A DNA stretch of 64,000 bases from Phoronis australis (Eukaryota; Phoronida; Phoronidae): contig NMRA01000021.1 of NCBI GenBank assembly GCA_002633005.1, forward strand, positions 844,298 through 908,297, read 5' to 3'. Both the position numbers and the translations under genes were made by a program. The notes under the pieces are model-generated. The model was not told the DNA's origin, ran no database searches, and worked only from the letters and a program-made list of their open reading frames with translations. Each line of letters opens with the position of its first letter. Positions within the stretch are counted from its first letter, which is position 1. Shown in pieces: positions 38,965 through 50,000 of the stretch.

Positions 38965-39355
38965 TAAAATCTGACACAAAATTAGTGTCATTAAAAACTA
39001 CAGTCTTCCTTGAATAAACCAAATTATTTAACGGTGTTGGAAAAATGGCGTTCTACCGTTATTGTGTTGCTTAAGTTGAGGAGCGATCTTTAGCTACGGC
39101 TTTTGGCGCCATGAAATATTGCGTCACCTATTGGCCACTTTCTATTTTCGCCGATTCCTAAATCAACTGTTGTTCTTTAACGAGCTTGCGTACACGTCAC
39201 AACAAATTATTGGAACTGGTTTCACTTCATTATATGTTTTTAGAATTTCGATACTGAAAAACCGAATTTCAGAACAAATTTTGCTGCTGCCAAGTTGTCA
39301 CAAAAATTTGGGAAATGGGGCGTGCGCGTGACACGAGCGTACTGTTTTCAAAATA
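38965..39355 (+). repeat. Dispersed repeat, copy 2
   Basis: The + strand partner of 7985-8400, with about 75-80 percent identity by eye and several indels. The GACACNAANTTNGTGTC palindrome lies at one edge. Confidence 0.7.
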
Positions 39356-39660
39356 ACGACATACTTGTCATTGTTAGAAAAGGCGGAGAGTTACACAAGA
39401 AAACGGCGTTTATTGCATTATTTTTCACTTAAACGGCTGTAACGGGCAAGCCCCGAGTGTCGCTTGATTCCCAGATTTTGCATGCACCCCGTCCGGTCTT
39501 TAGCTCTACGTGTTGATAAAGGTTCAGTTCACGGCGAGGTGACGAGCAGAACTATTCTCAGACTGGCTGTGCGCAATTTCGGGGTCTACGGAAGAAATGC
39601 ACACAGTGGTACCTAGCTGTATTTTGACGATAGTCTTCATAGAGCTATAGCTGGCTGGCT
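39355..39660 (+). repeat. LINE-derived repeat fragment
   Basis: TTTTTCACTTAAACGGCTG and the following bases resemble the 3' part of the reverse-transcriptase remnant at 38225-38310. The remainder (CAGATTTTGCATGC..GACGAGGTGACGAG) recurs at 43480-43640. It is one repeat family with at least two copies in the window. Confidence 0.5.
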
Positions 39661-40686
39661 AGCTGCCATCTAGCGGCACGCGGGGTACCAGCGAGTGTGC
39701 GAAACAGTACAGATTTCGTCCATTGAAAGTATATGGAGTTGGCGGTCCATGTACTACAGTCTATGCTGTAAGTTGACGATTGTCTTCATACATCTATAGC
39801 TGGCTTTCTACCTTATTATGTACATTCATGATGTGGCTTTTCTGAATTCATTGCATATACTTTGTGTGTACAATATACATACGGCATGTTTAAATGCTTC
39901 CTTAGTTTTCACTTTAAGGAATAGCTGATTACCGTATGTTACGGAAGGGTCAAATGTTCTGGAAAAAAATATTTGTACTGCCAGAGGAAAGAATCTCAAA
40001 GCTGCACACTCCACGCAGAATAAAGCTGACAGATATTCTGAATGAATCTTTAAAATAAAAGTATCTCTTCACAAAAAACATCCCTTCTCTTGCGATGAAC
40101 ACTAATGTTCACTTGAATGTGTAGCTATTTTCCCTCGGCACTTCCCATATACTGCCTGCTACTCGTGCTTAAGTACGGGTAACGGTTAGTGACTACTCAT
40201 TCTCAATTTTCTCGTGTCAATGTCTTAGTGTTCCTTTGACATATTCCCCACCTTTATAGCTCAAAATATACAACTTCGTATTCATCAATATCTCAACATG
40301 TTATTTACGTTTTTATTCCTCAATACCTCTAGTATTTTAGTGCAGACTGCCAACCACCTTTACAGCTCAACATAATATATAACTTCGTATTCATCAATAT
40401 CCCAACATCTACGTTATGTATTTCTCAATAACTGTAGTAGTTTAGTGCAGCTTGTCACCCATTGTACAGCTCATCATAACATAATTTCTGTCGCTTATTT
40501 ATCGATATTTGTAGTAGTTTACTTTGTCATAGTATATATAACCTATGTTCTCATCATCTTAGTTGTTTCACTGTAAACTAGTTTCGGTATCGCTTCGCAG
40601 TAAGCGCAGATAAATTCCCATATTGTGATGTCAAAAGTGTGTGTGGATCAAGCAGTAGTAAGTCGTCAGTGTGAGTAAAGGCTGCC

Positions 40687-41060
40687 TACGGATGCTTCTT
40701 CATTTTATTGAGTACGTCACAGGTTCGTGCAATTTTCACCAGATCAACATGTTTAGACCAGGATAAAGAATCGTCAAAGGTTATTCCCAAACATTTAAAT
40801 GCTAAAACTTAGGTTTAGTTGACTTAGATATTAAATTGTGGGGTATTTTTCCGAGGAAATTGGTATGCCACGTATTTAGCATTTTGGTTACATTCAATAG
40901 CAATTTGTTGATCGATAGCTTATTAGCGATCTCGGTTTTATTGTTCGTTGGTTTTGTAGACGAAGGTGTGCAGGTATCATCAACTTACAAAGGGTCTCAA
41001 GATAAGAGAGTATAGAAATGTAAATTCTGTAACTAAAATATATTCTTATCCCATTCCTAC
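40687..41060 (-). pseudogene. Decayed non-LTR reverse transcriptase, minus strand
   Basis: Read on the - strand, a VDDT motif (about 40972-40986) is followed by a Lys/Asn-rich segment with INKLLLNVTKML (typical after motif C in CR1/L2-like RTs), a stop, then FKCLGITFDDSLSWSKHVDL (40740-40799) and CDVLNKM. This is the motif C to thumb region of another LINE, different from the one at 37-38 kb, and opposite in direction. Confidence 0.6.
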
Positions 41061-41726
41061 ATGTAGGACTGAATCTTGTATCGATACGTAACAGAATTTG
41101 GCCTGTTGGAAAAAAAATTGTGATGTTTCGCAAGAATGGTCTACATGTACTTTCAGGTACCACATTACGTCATTCGGTGTAAACCAACAGCACTGGGTCC
41201 GAACTAGATACTGTAGATATTAAGATATTTTTGCAGCTTTACATTGATGACCATATAGCGATAAACCAGACATTTGAGCATGTATGTGAGATATAGGGTA
41301 TTCTTTGATAGGTTAACACTAGGAACCAATATGATTTTGGCTGTTATGTTAACAGAAGCAAAGTTATCTACGCGAGTGTAAATTTGTCGAAGCAAATACT
41401 ACCTAGATAAGCCACAAAATTGTGTTGGGTACTACTGAGCCAACAGCTGTCGTGGTAGGTGCTTTATTGGACAAAATGAGACAATTAGGTTTAGAAGGAA
41501 ATTATCGGAACTTTTGTGAGAACTTCTCCGAGGCAGTAATGGCTCGCTTATTGCTGACTTGCTTTGTGAGAACTATCGTTTTGTGTGGTCGGAAAGTTGC
41601 CACGGAGAGAGCGTTTCTGGGTGTCAAGTTGATTCAGTTAAGCAAACCGGTGTTGTTACACCCCAGTTTAAAAAAAAAACATTTGATTTAGCGAAAGATA
41701 CCAGTAATATGTAGCAGCAAAGGTGG

Positions 41727-41774
<48 letters not shown>

Positions 41775-41781
41775 TGCTGCT
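41727..41781. repeat. CTG trinucleotide repeat
   Basis: About 18 CTG units with one CTGTTG interruption. The leucine run that it encodes in one frame lies in a short ORF with no other support. Confidence 0.9.
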
Positions 41782-41930
41782 ATATTTAAGGACGGGAATT
41801 TTACATCGACTTGCATTTCCAAGAATTTTTTTAAATGTGACAATCAAATTACTCCACTACACAGAAAGACAAGTTAGCGCTAGATCATTCCCTTGGAAAT
41901 TTCAAGGGGGGCTTGGTAGAGTTCACTAAC

Positions 41931-42025
41931 GCTAGGACCACGCTAAAATCTAGCCATAATCACGTGCTTACTAGTTTAAAATACACGACAATATCTCACG
42001 AAATCTTGCGTCCCAGCGTTACCAT
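41931..42025. mobile_element. Diverged relative of the 31.8 kb MITE
   Basis: It shares GCTAGGACC near one end, CCCAGCGTTAC at the other, and an internal CGACAATATCTCACGAAATC that is the reverse complement of the matching part at 31.84 kb. Confidence 0.5.
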
Positions 42026-42299
42026 AGGCAGATTTAGAGGGGGGACCAGGGGGCCCGCCCCCTCCCTTGGCTGCCTCAAAAAATAAAACAGCAAGGGCGC
42101 AGGGAAATGTTGAGTTTATTAATTAATCCCGGTAATTAACATTATACGGCTGAAACAAGATTTAAATGTGTGCAGTTTTAGTGTGTTTGGGGGGGGCTCA
42201 GATCCAATTTCAAGTGTCAAATTCGGAACACGGCGCAATCGTAAAGGAACTATGGCTTGAGCAGCTGCAACCTGCAAGGTGAGTGTTGATTGACTCCTA

Positions 42300-43470
42300 C
42301 AGCCGATTTGATAAAGGTGGTTTAAAGTTAAACCTGGTTTAAACTGGACTAAGACCAGGTTTAATGATAATATGCATTTCATAAAGGTGGTTTAACTTTT
42401 AGACCAGTGGTCTTGTAAAACCTGGATTAACTCCAGTTTAGACCTGGTCTAAGTAAGTTTTCATTTCACCAACGAGATCTATATTCTTTAGACCTGTATT
42501 AAGATCTTAAACCATGTTTAACTTTAGACTTGGGCAGACCCAGGTTTAACTGTTAAATATGTCAGACTCGCATGGTATAGGTACAACTGAACGATGCCGC
42601 GGTGTGCAATTGCGACGCAGTTTTAGAGCGAAAATGGACTATTTTCATTATTCAGGTTTACTACGACACGAGATCAAACGTAGCAGTGGCGGATCCAAGA
42701 TTTTTAAAGGAGAGGGGACGGTCAAGGACTTTTTGAAAGGGGGGACCAAGTCAACAATTTGAAAATTATAGATTTGATATCATTAAAATCAAGGGAATAA
42801 GGAGGCTCCGGAGCCCTTGAACCTCCTGGATCCGCCTATGCGTAGACCAGTACGTGCTGGATTGTGTCCTGCGGATTCCTCAGAATACGACTGGTCGAGC
42901 AGGTGTCATCGTCGCAAGCCCTACGGATTTGACTTAAGACAGCATCCTCTGAGTCTTCTGATTGAGTTCCACCTCCACTGTTCTCCGATTCGATGTTGCC
43001 GGGAAGGGGTCTTGCCCCCCCTTTGGCCGCGAAAAATAAAAACTAAAATGACACGGAAATAAATTTGGGCATTTATCATGTTACATCTAATCGTGAGCAT
43101 GTTCTTTAATGTGTGTGTGTTGGGCACACAAATTACATTTTTCCTCTTGAGAGAAGCTTTTAGACCTTTGTCGTAAATGTATGCACTGGTTCTACTGGTG
43201 TATGCCATTCTATACCCACGTGATCAAGGTTTCATTGAAGCACTTCAATAGTTTCTTTGTTGAGTTTACCCACCTTGACACAGTGGGGTGCCTTTGATAC
43301 TATAAACCTGGTTCTACTGAACCAGCTCCCTGGTCTAGCAAAACCAGGCTTTCAGACTCTTAAACCATGTTGGTGAAATGCAAGTTAGGTCTAAAATTAG
43401 ACCATGTTTAGGAAGACCAGGTTTAAGTCTTAAACCTGGTTTTGTTAAACCACCTTTATGAAATCGGCTG
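42300..43470. mobile_element. 1.17 kb TIR element with AAACCAGGTTT subterminal repeats
   Basis: CAGCCGATTTGATAAAGGTG on the left mirrors CACCTTTATGAAATCGGCTG on the right, and CTA flanks both ends, consistent with a 3 bp target duplication as in PIF/Harbinger or ISL2EU types. Both ends hold repeated TTAAACCTGGTTTA palindromes (42325-42560 and 43305-43445). An open frame from 42559 is interrupted by the 157 bp hAT-like insertion. No transposase is recognisable. Confidence 0.7.
42684..42840. mobile_element. hAT-like MITE of 157 bp
   Basis: It starts CAGTGGCGGATCC and ends GGATCCGCCTATG, giving 13 bp inverted ends with two differences. CGTAG flanks both sides (42679-42683 and 42841-42845), a likely trace of a longer target duplication. 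It sits inside the larger TIR element 42300-43470, so it arrived later. Confidence 0.65.
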
Positions 43471-43475
43471 CTAGA

Positions 43476-43640
43476 TTTTGCATGCGCCTGCTCCGCTCGC
43501 TAGCTCTACATGTTGATATAAGTTTCACGACGAGGTGACGAGTAGAACTATACCCGGGATGTGGGAAATTTCGGGGAAATTTCGGGGATGTAACGGAGCT
43601 CCATAACGCAGTGCTACCAAGCTTTATTTTGGCGAGTTAT
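43476..43640 (+). repeat. Second copy of the GACGAGGTGACGAG repeat
   Basis: Matches 39472-39650 with many substitutions: TAGATTTTGCATGCGCC, GACGAGGTGACGAGTAGAAC, and a CTTTATTTTGGCGA tail. It directly follows the right end of the TIR element at 42300-43470. Confidence 0.5.
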
Positions 43641-43719
43641 TATCTAAAAGTTTGTAGTATGTAGTGTCGTTAAGTAACCGTAGAGACTGGTCAATATATT
43701 TCTCGTTCGAGCCCCCCTG

Positions 43720-44001
43720 GGTGCGCGCATGAGGGTGGTTGAAATGAGTGGGATCTCTGCAATGAGACTAAAGGATGACTTTGCAGTGTGCAGGGAGAGG
43801 GAGAGCTTCCGCTGTGGCCCCAACTGCCATCTGCCAGAAAAGTACATTCTCTCTTTTGTTTACAGGCACATTACACATTCGCGGCAACCAGGAATAAGAG
43901 AAACCAAATAACACAATAGAAACAGAGCAAGGCTTGGTGTTGACTACATGGCGAGCACTTGTACGCATGCGTAAGCGCTGTAATGCTAGGAAAGTCCACT
44001 A
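43720..44001 (+). promoter_or_regulatory. 5' flank of the galactosyltransferase gene
   Basis: The sequence just upstream of the start codon contains an alternating purine-pyrimidine core, ACGCATGCGTAAGCGC, at about 43960-43978. It resembles the palindromic NRF1 site often found in TATA-less housekeeping promoters. No TATA box at a suitable distance stands out. Calling this a promoter is inference from position and the NRF1-like site. Confidence 0.35.
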
Positions 44002-47000
44002 ATGGGCATGAAATTACCACAGCGCTTTTCAAGACACTGGAAATGGATAGTGAGAGTCTGCTCGGTTTGCCTCGCTGTCTTGGTAACACTACGTGTGTTG
44101 ACTATTTCAATGTTTGGCACGAAACCAGACCGCGAGGTCGCGGAAGCATACAGGACATTGGATCTAGACGACCCAATCAGTTTGAGGAGCCCATCGATCT
44201 CAATCGACAATAAAAGTACTGAAGTAGCAAAAACGGAAAATGCAATCACAGCTGGAACGGCAATACGGACGTACAATCTTAGTGCCATTTTCGAATGTCA
44301 TCTAGACGCAGCTGAGGACCAGAAGAAGCTATCCGCCAAAAATAAACTACCCCTGTGTGATTGCGTACCCATAGGCTTGAAACCATGTGAGTATTGGACC
44401 CGTTTTTAGGAGTCTCTGATCTCGCATGCTCATAAGAATCATTTAAATCCTACATCTACCATGCAGTCACAGCATTTTCGCGGTCCCCACAGGTTGTTGC
44501 AGGCGTTGCTGAAAGTTGCAAGATGTTGTCGTTACACTGACTATTTCAGCATTTTGTGTTGCAATTACTATATGTAGTTCATAAAATGGAGACTTCGGGG
44601 GTTGCAAAACTGCTGCTACTTTCTTAACGCCATGAGGATCTCAAGGGGGAAATTCAAATGATGTTTGCTGTATTCATGAAAACATTTTAACTTTTGGTCT
44701 ATTTTGTTCTTCACAGAAGTTGTTGACTGGTTGTGGCAACAACATTAACCAAATCTACACAAGCCTTAGAAAACTGAGAACTTCAAAAAGGATTATGCCT
44801 AAGTTTATGCAAGTTTTCTTAAACAGAACATGTACTTCAAAAGTTCACAAAAATGTAATAGTCAACCAAGTGACTGTGTGTTTATATTTTTATTATCATG
44901 GTGAAAAATAAAACATTATGAAAACCAGGGTAATATATATAATCAGCAAAGTCCAATTAGAAACCATAATTGATTGAAAAGCAGAAAGTACTGGGGAGTC
45001 ACAAACCAATGTTGTGAACATAAACTGAAATGCGTTACTTAAATTTAAGTTGAAGCCTGAAATTGGTAGTAAATGGTACATTGTACTCCACAGTTTACAC
45101 GTCATACACCCACCGTGTGCCGTGCTTGGACGGAGACATAACGAATCCTTCTATGGTGTAACTGAGCTGTCGCGAGAATTCTAAATACTTTGTGTGTGTT
45201 TCAGATGCTAAATATATGCCCAGCAATGAGCCTCTCCTTTACTCGACAATACAAGTCAACTCTTCCTTAGCGAGCGGTTCGTGGAGTCCTGCAGACTGCG
45301 TGTCGCGCCATCGGACGGCTGTTATAGTGCCATATAAAGACCGTGAGGACCACTTGCTGACGTTTTTATACAATATTCACAAGTTTCTACAAAAACAAAA
45401 GTTAACATATACAGTTTTTGTAGCTGAGCAGGTACGAAGGTTTTCCTTTTTAATAACCGAAACATTTTTCTGATTTTTGTACTATTCAGAGGCGGATCTA
45501 CAGGAGGGTTCAGGGGGTTTAAACCCCACCCTTGGGACAGGATTAAAAATAAAAATTGAAAAAAAAATTTCGCCAGAAAAACGAAATCATCTGCTAAAAA
45601 CCACAACAAACCTTACACGGGAGGGGGTTTCCGCTCCCGACCTTCCTTCCGCTCAGCGCTATGCGCCTCGGATTCGCTCGAATCCTAACCCCACCCCCCT
45701 AATTAAAACGTAAACCTGCCATAATTATTGTAAACGTACGTGTACACTACTATCATTTAATCCTTTCGTGGTTTTGTGGTCTACATCTATCATCTATAAA
45801 AGATACATGTAAAGCGTATACACGCAATGACGCCCATGCGCCTATATCCCAAATATCCCGTTTTTCCCGTTTTTTCAAAGAAGTACTAAGTGTTCTTGCA
45901 AATTGGCTCAGTCGGTTATTCCTGGTCTACACACTGTACATGTATTCACTTGTTTCAAAAACGATCACAAAAGTAACAAATGTAATCAACAATTCACCCG
46001 ACCTGTCGCTCCCCAACTTGACCGAAAACATCGATCTTTACCATCGCTGTCATCAGATTATGTTTGACAGATAATTTTGTTGCGAAGAGAGCCATGTTGT
46101 AGCAGCAAATACATCGTGGTGACAAGGCCAACGAGGCCGCGGTCATGATGAGTGAGTTTAGTACACTAACCTTGACGCTATTTCAAGCCAAGCATCTCGT
46201 TTGGCGCTTTGTATGACCGAGCTGGAAAATTTTGACGATAGAATGTCATTGTATTTGGCCACACCAGCAACCAAGCGATACAGCTTGGCAGTCGAAAAGT
46301 TTGGCTTTCGTTTATCCATGTCGTCTGCTTTGAAAGCGCTTCTTTCTCCGCCTCCAAGCTTTGAAACTTCCACATTCGGTAACCTACGTCAAACTTAAGA
46401 TAAAACTTAAGTCAAAAACTTAAGACGAACTTACGATAACTTTCTTGGAACGGACTTAAGACGACCGGCGTCGGCGACAGCCAGGTCGTCGGCAAAGTAA
46501 CGGTGCCAGAATTAGTCACGGAAGTTAGTTGCGGTATCGTAAATTTCCAAGACCTCTAGCTCCCTAACCTGGCCGGTATCATAAAATAGTACCAGCGACA
46601 ACTTCATCAAGTTGCTGGTTTTCCGCGAGTTGCAGGATGCGTCGTTAGTTCCGATACGAGCACCACCAAAAACGAAATCCTATTCCTGCATAAGAAAGGC
46701 TATCACGCATTAAACGCCTAACTTCTAACCGTAGAAATTTCCGCATCCGGTAGGCCAAGACGAACTTAGTAAAGAACTTGGGTCGAAAACTTAAGTCAGA
46801 CTTTATCATGTGACTGATGTTTTCTATTAAGTCATACTTAGGATCACTTTTTAGAAGGGACTTAAGGTAAATTTAAGTTTTATCTTAAAAATGACTTAAG
46901 TTTAAGATTTGTCTTAGTTAAATCTGTTTTCTTCGAACGGGCCCTGCAGTCATTAGTAACTCAGAGTTCGTTATTATTATTGAGAGCTGCACTTTTTGCA

Positions 47001-50000
47001 GCCAAAGATGCGATACGTTCCGTACAAACTCCAACTTTAGTTGAGATGGATAGTCATGCAAACAGTATATCAATCATTAACTATTTCTATATTCTTGTTG
47101 TTATTCTTGGTGCTGCTACTATTTGCTGTGCTATTATCACAGTCACCAATATCTAAATCCGGTGTTTTACTTACCATTGACGTTATTTAGACGAAGAAGT
47201 GCATGACTTTTCCGGAGTGAATCTATTGCTCGGCTAACATTTTTTACAGATCAAGCCGACTGTGTTTAATAAAATCAAACTAATGAAAGTTATAACTTTT
47301 TCAGGTCAAGCCTAATAAGTTTAATAAAGCCAAACTAATGAATGCCGCATTCCTGGAGAGTAAAAAATCTTCCACCTACGACTGCTTCATCTTTCATGAC
47401 GTCGACTTGATCCCGGAGGACGAGAGAAACCTATACACTTGCCCGAGTACGGTTCGGCACCAGGGCCTTGCAGTGGACATTCATAACTACACGTAAGACA
47501 TCTTATTTCCCATAGCTTGCCTTAACACTGTCATGTATCCATCTTTGTTAAAAGCTAGATTTTGATTTACACCTTTTGTAGTCTCAAAACCGGCCTCAAA
47601 ATTTCCCCTAATGGTAGAAAAAATAATTACAGGCTTTCTAGTAGGCCTACAGGTTGCACCCGACGTGCGCAGGCAAAATCTTATTCGCTGGATAAGTTTG
47701 TTAGTTGCATGGCGTCAAATACATTGTTGATAATAGCAGCACGACACATGATAACGAGAAGACATCGTTGTAAAGCTCTAATGCATGTATCTTATGAGCA
47801 CAAAACAACATTCCCTCCAGTCCTTAAGCCCACATTCGCTGTCAAAACGAAGGCATGTTTGTCGAACCGCAAAATGTGTGATGTAAAAATCCAGGCACTT
47901 TGAATCTGCAGCGAATACAGCAAATGAAAAGCAAGTGGTCTTAAAAATCGCTTTTTTCGTAATAATATGTCATCCCGCTACGAATTTTTATTTGTTCATA
48001 ATAAGTTTCTATGATTATCAAGAACTTTGGTTATTAGCGATTTCTTGTTCTGGGAGATTCACAAAGCCAAGACCTGTCAAGGAACGCATATGGATTTGCT
48101 ACATGTTGATCTTTAGATATCAATAATGATCAATTAGTTAATTGGAAGAAATTTGGCGTGGCGACATGGCACCTTTGCGCACCCACTCTCTTAAATCCCC
48201 TTTCGATATCGGTCGCTATTGGTCCAGACCAGGCTCTTAGTTTAGACGGCACAAACTATTTCAAATGTACAGCTTTATTAAAGCTTAAAAGCTACACACA
48301 AAAATGTGCCTGTCGTTTTTACGGACGTGTTTCTCATGTAAGCACTTGCGCATCTAAATAACTTTCTCATTTTCACATACATGTGCAGGAGTCGAACTTA
48401 TGCGCACATACGGCAGTCTTGGCACGTGCATGTTCGTTCAACCCTGTTCAACAACATCGCTTCAAGAGACTACGATCAGCGTAGCAATTGAAGTCAGTGA
48501 ACCACACAAAGGCCTACAAATCAATAGTTGAGCATTTGTCTAAGCTAGGCAGATGACGCCCTAAATGAAATCAATAATTGTTTTCATATAGTGAGAATTG
48601 TTGCACTGCGCTACTTAGCATATTGTATTGTACACAAAAGGTCAGGTCTATACAAGCGCGGGGGTACTCCATTGCAGCTTTCATTGCAAATTGGGGGCTA
48701 CATGTGCCAACCCGGCCATCTAGAGATTTAGAGAAGTTGTATATTCTACAAAATGTACTCACACACACACACACAAGTTTCTACATTGTATGGTCTCCGT
48801 GCAGTTCTGGGTACTAGACACGCACGTGTGGGGATGCCATGGACGATAGCTATTCGATCGTGAAGCGGATCACCGATCTCTGACACGTCGTGACAAAGCC
48901 ATTCACAAGAAAAGCATGTCTTCAGCAGTAGTGGCTGGTGACTAATGCTCAACTTGTACTGTTTGCATTTACTTTGTTCATTTCCCAATCTGGGTCGATA
49001 AAATGCAGTTACGTTTTCAGACATGGCGAATTCCATGCATTAAATATAAGCCTAGTAAATATAAGCCTCTTAATGGTTTAATAAACCCGTGCGTTCTGTC
49101 ATAACTACGGCCATTTTCCGTTATAAAGTCGGTGTCAGTTTGTTCCCTAAGCAGATTAGAAACGATTTCTCGGCATGGTAATAACTGGCTGTTTGTTGTT
49201 GCTGACGCCACAGCTGAGTTCCGTTGGCGCAAGCTGGCAAATAGTGTGGTCACGTGGTTTGTTTGTAGTGCAAGGCTGTATCTCGTAAAGTCTTGTGTGA
49301 TCTTACGTTTTTGCGAGATTCGCGTCAGTTCACCTGGAAGGACGATTAGAACCCGGTAAAATCGTATGGTATGGACTGACCTTTACGTAGAATCTACATG
49401 GGTACAACTCCGTCGAATTACACATAGAGCAGAACAGTATTCGAAAATTCAGACTGTTTGGAAAATAAAATGTCCGTATTAGGATTGATTGGACGGCGAG
49501 AAAGACACAAGTATACTACCCCATCTATTGAGACTGCCTTGAATAAGAACAAGCTATTTGATGCATTCCACTCAAGTTGGTGTTTTGTGATTAATTCAAG
49601 ATATCAATGCGTCATATAAAGCAAAATTTATTATTCCCTATATATTTTCCTGGTTCATTTCTAAATCATCTCTTTCAACTGAGGCGTGGAACGGATTTCT
49701 GCGTGCAATAATTAGTAGACCCTTTCTCAGGAGGACCGCCCTCCGCCGGAATGGCGCTGTGAAAAAGGACACGTTACCATGTTACGTCATTGGTTCATGT
49801 ACTAACATCGTGTTCATTGGAACTAATTGCAGCATGAATACGGTACTGATTGTTTGTGCAGGAACCGCAGGGGTTGTAGAAAACTTTCTTGACCATACGA
49901 GCTGAGCATGCCTAAAGCGACATGTTGCAGGCAGGTCTGGCGTGTGAGGGATATATCTTGCCGAACCTGACATTCTGGACCCAGACGGCCTGCGCCACGA

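Noticed and set aside
41422-41691. 89-codon frame that looks reasonably protein-like
   Set aside because: No splice sites, start context or recognisable motif; frames of this length are expected by chance here.
41723-41929. Leucine-rich ORF over the CTG repeat
   Set aside because: Poly-leucine comes from the CTG microsatellite; there is no further support.
43986-44288. 100-codon - strand frame over exon 1 of the galactosyltransferase
   Set aside because: It is the antisense shadow of a well-supported coding exon.
44720-45105. Open frames inside intron 1 of the galactosyltransferase
   Set aside because: The phase of flanking exons 1 and 2 joins directly and these frames show no family motif.
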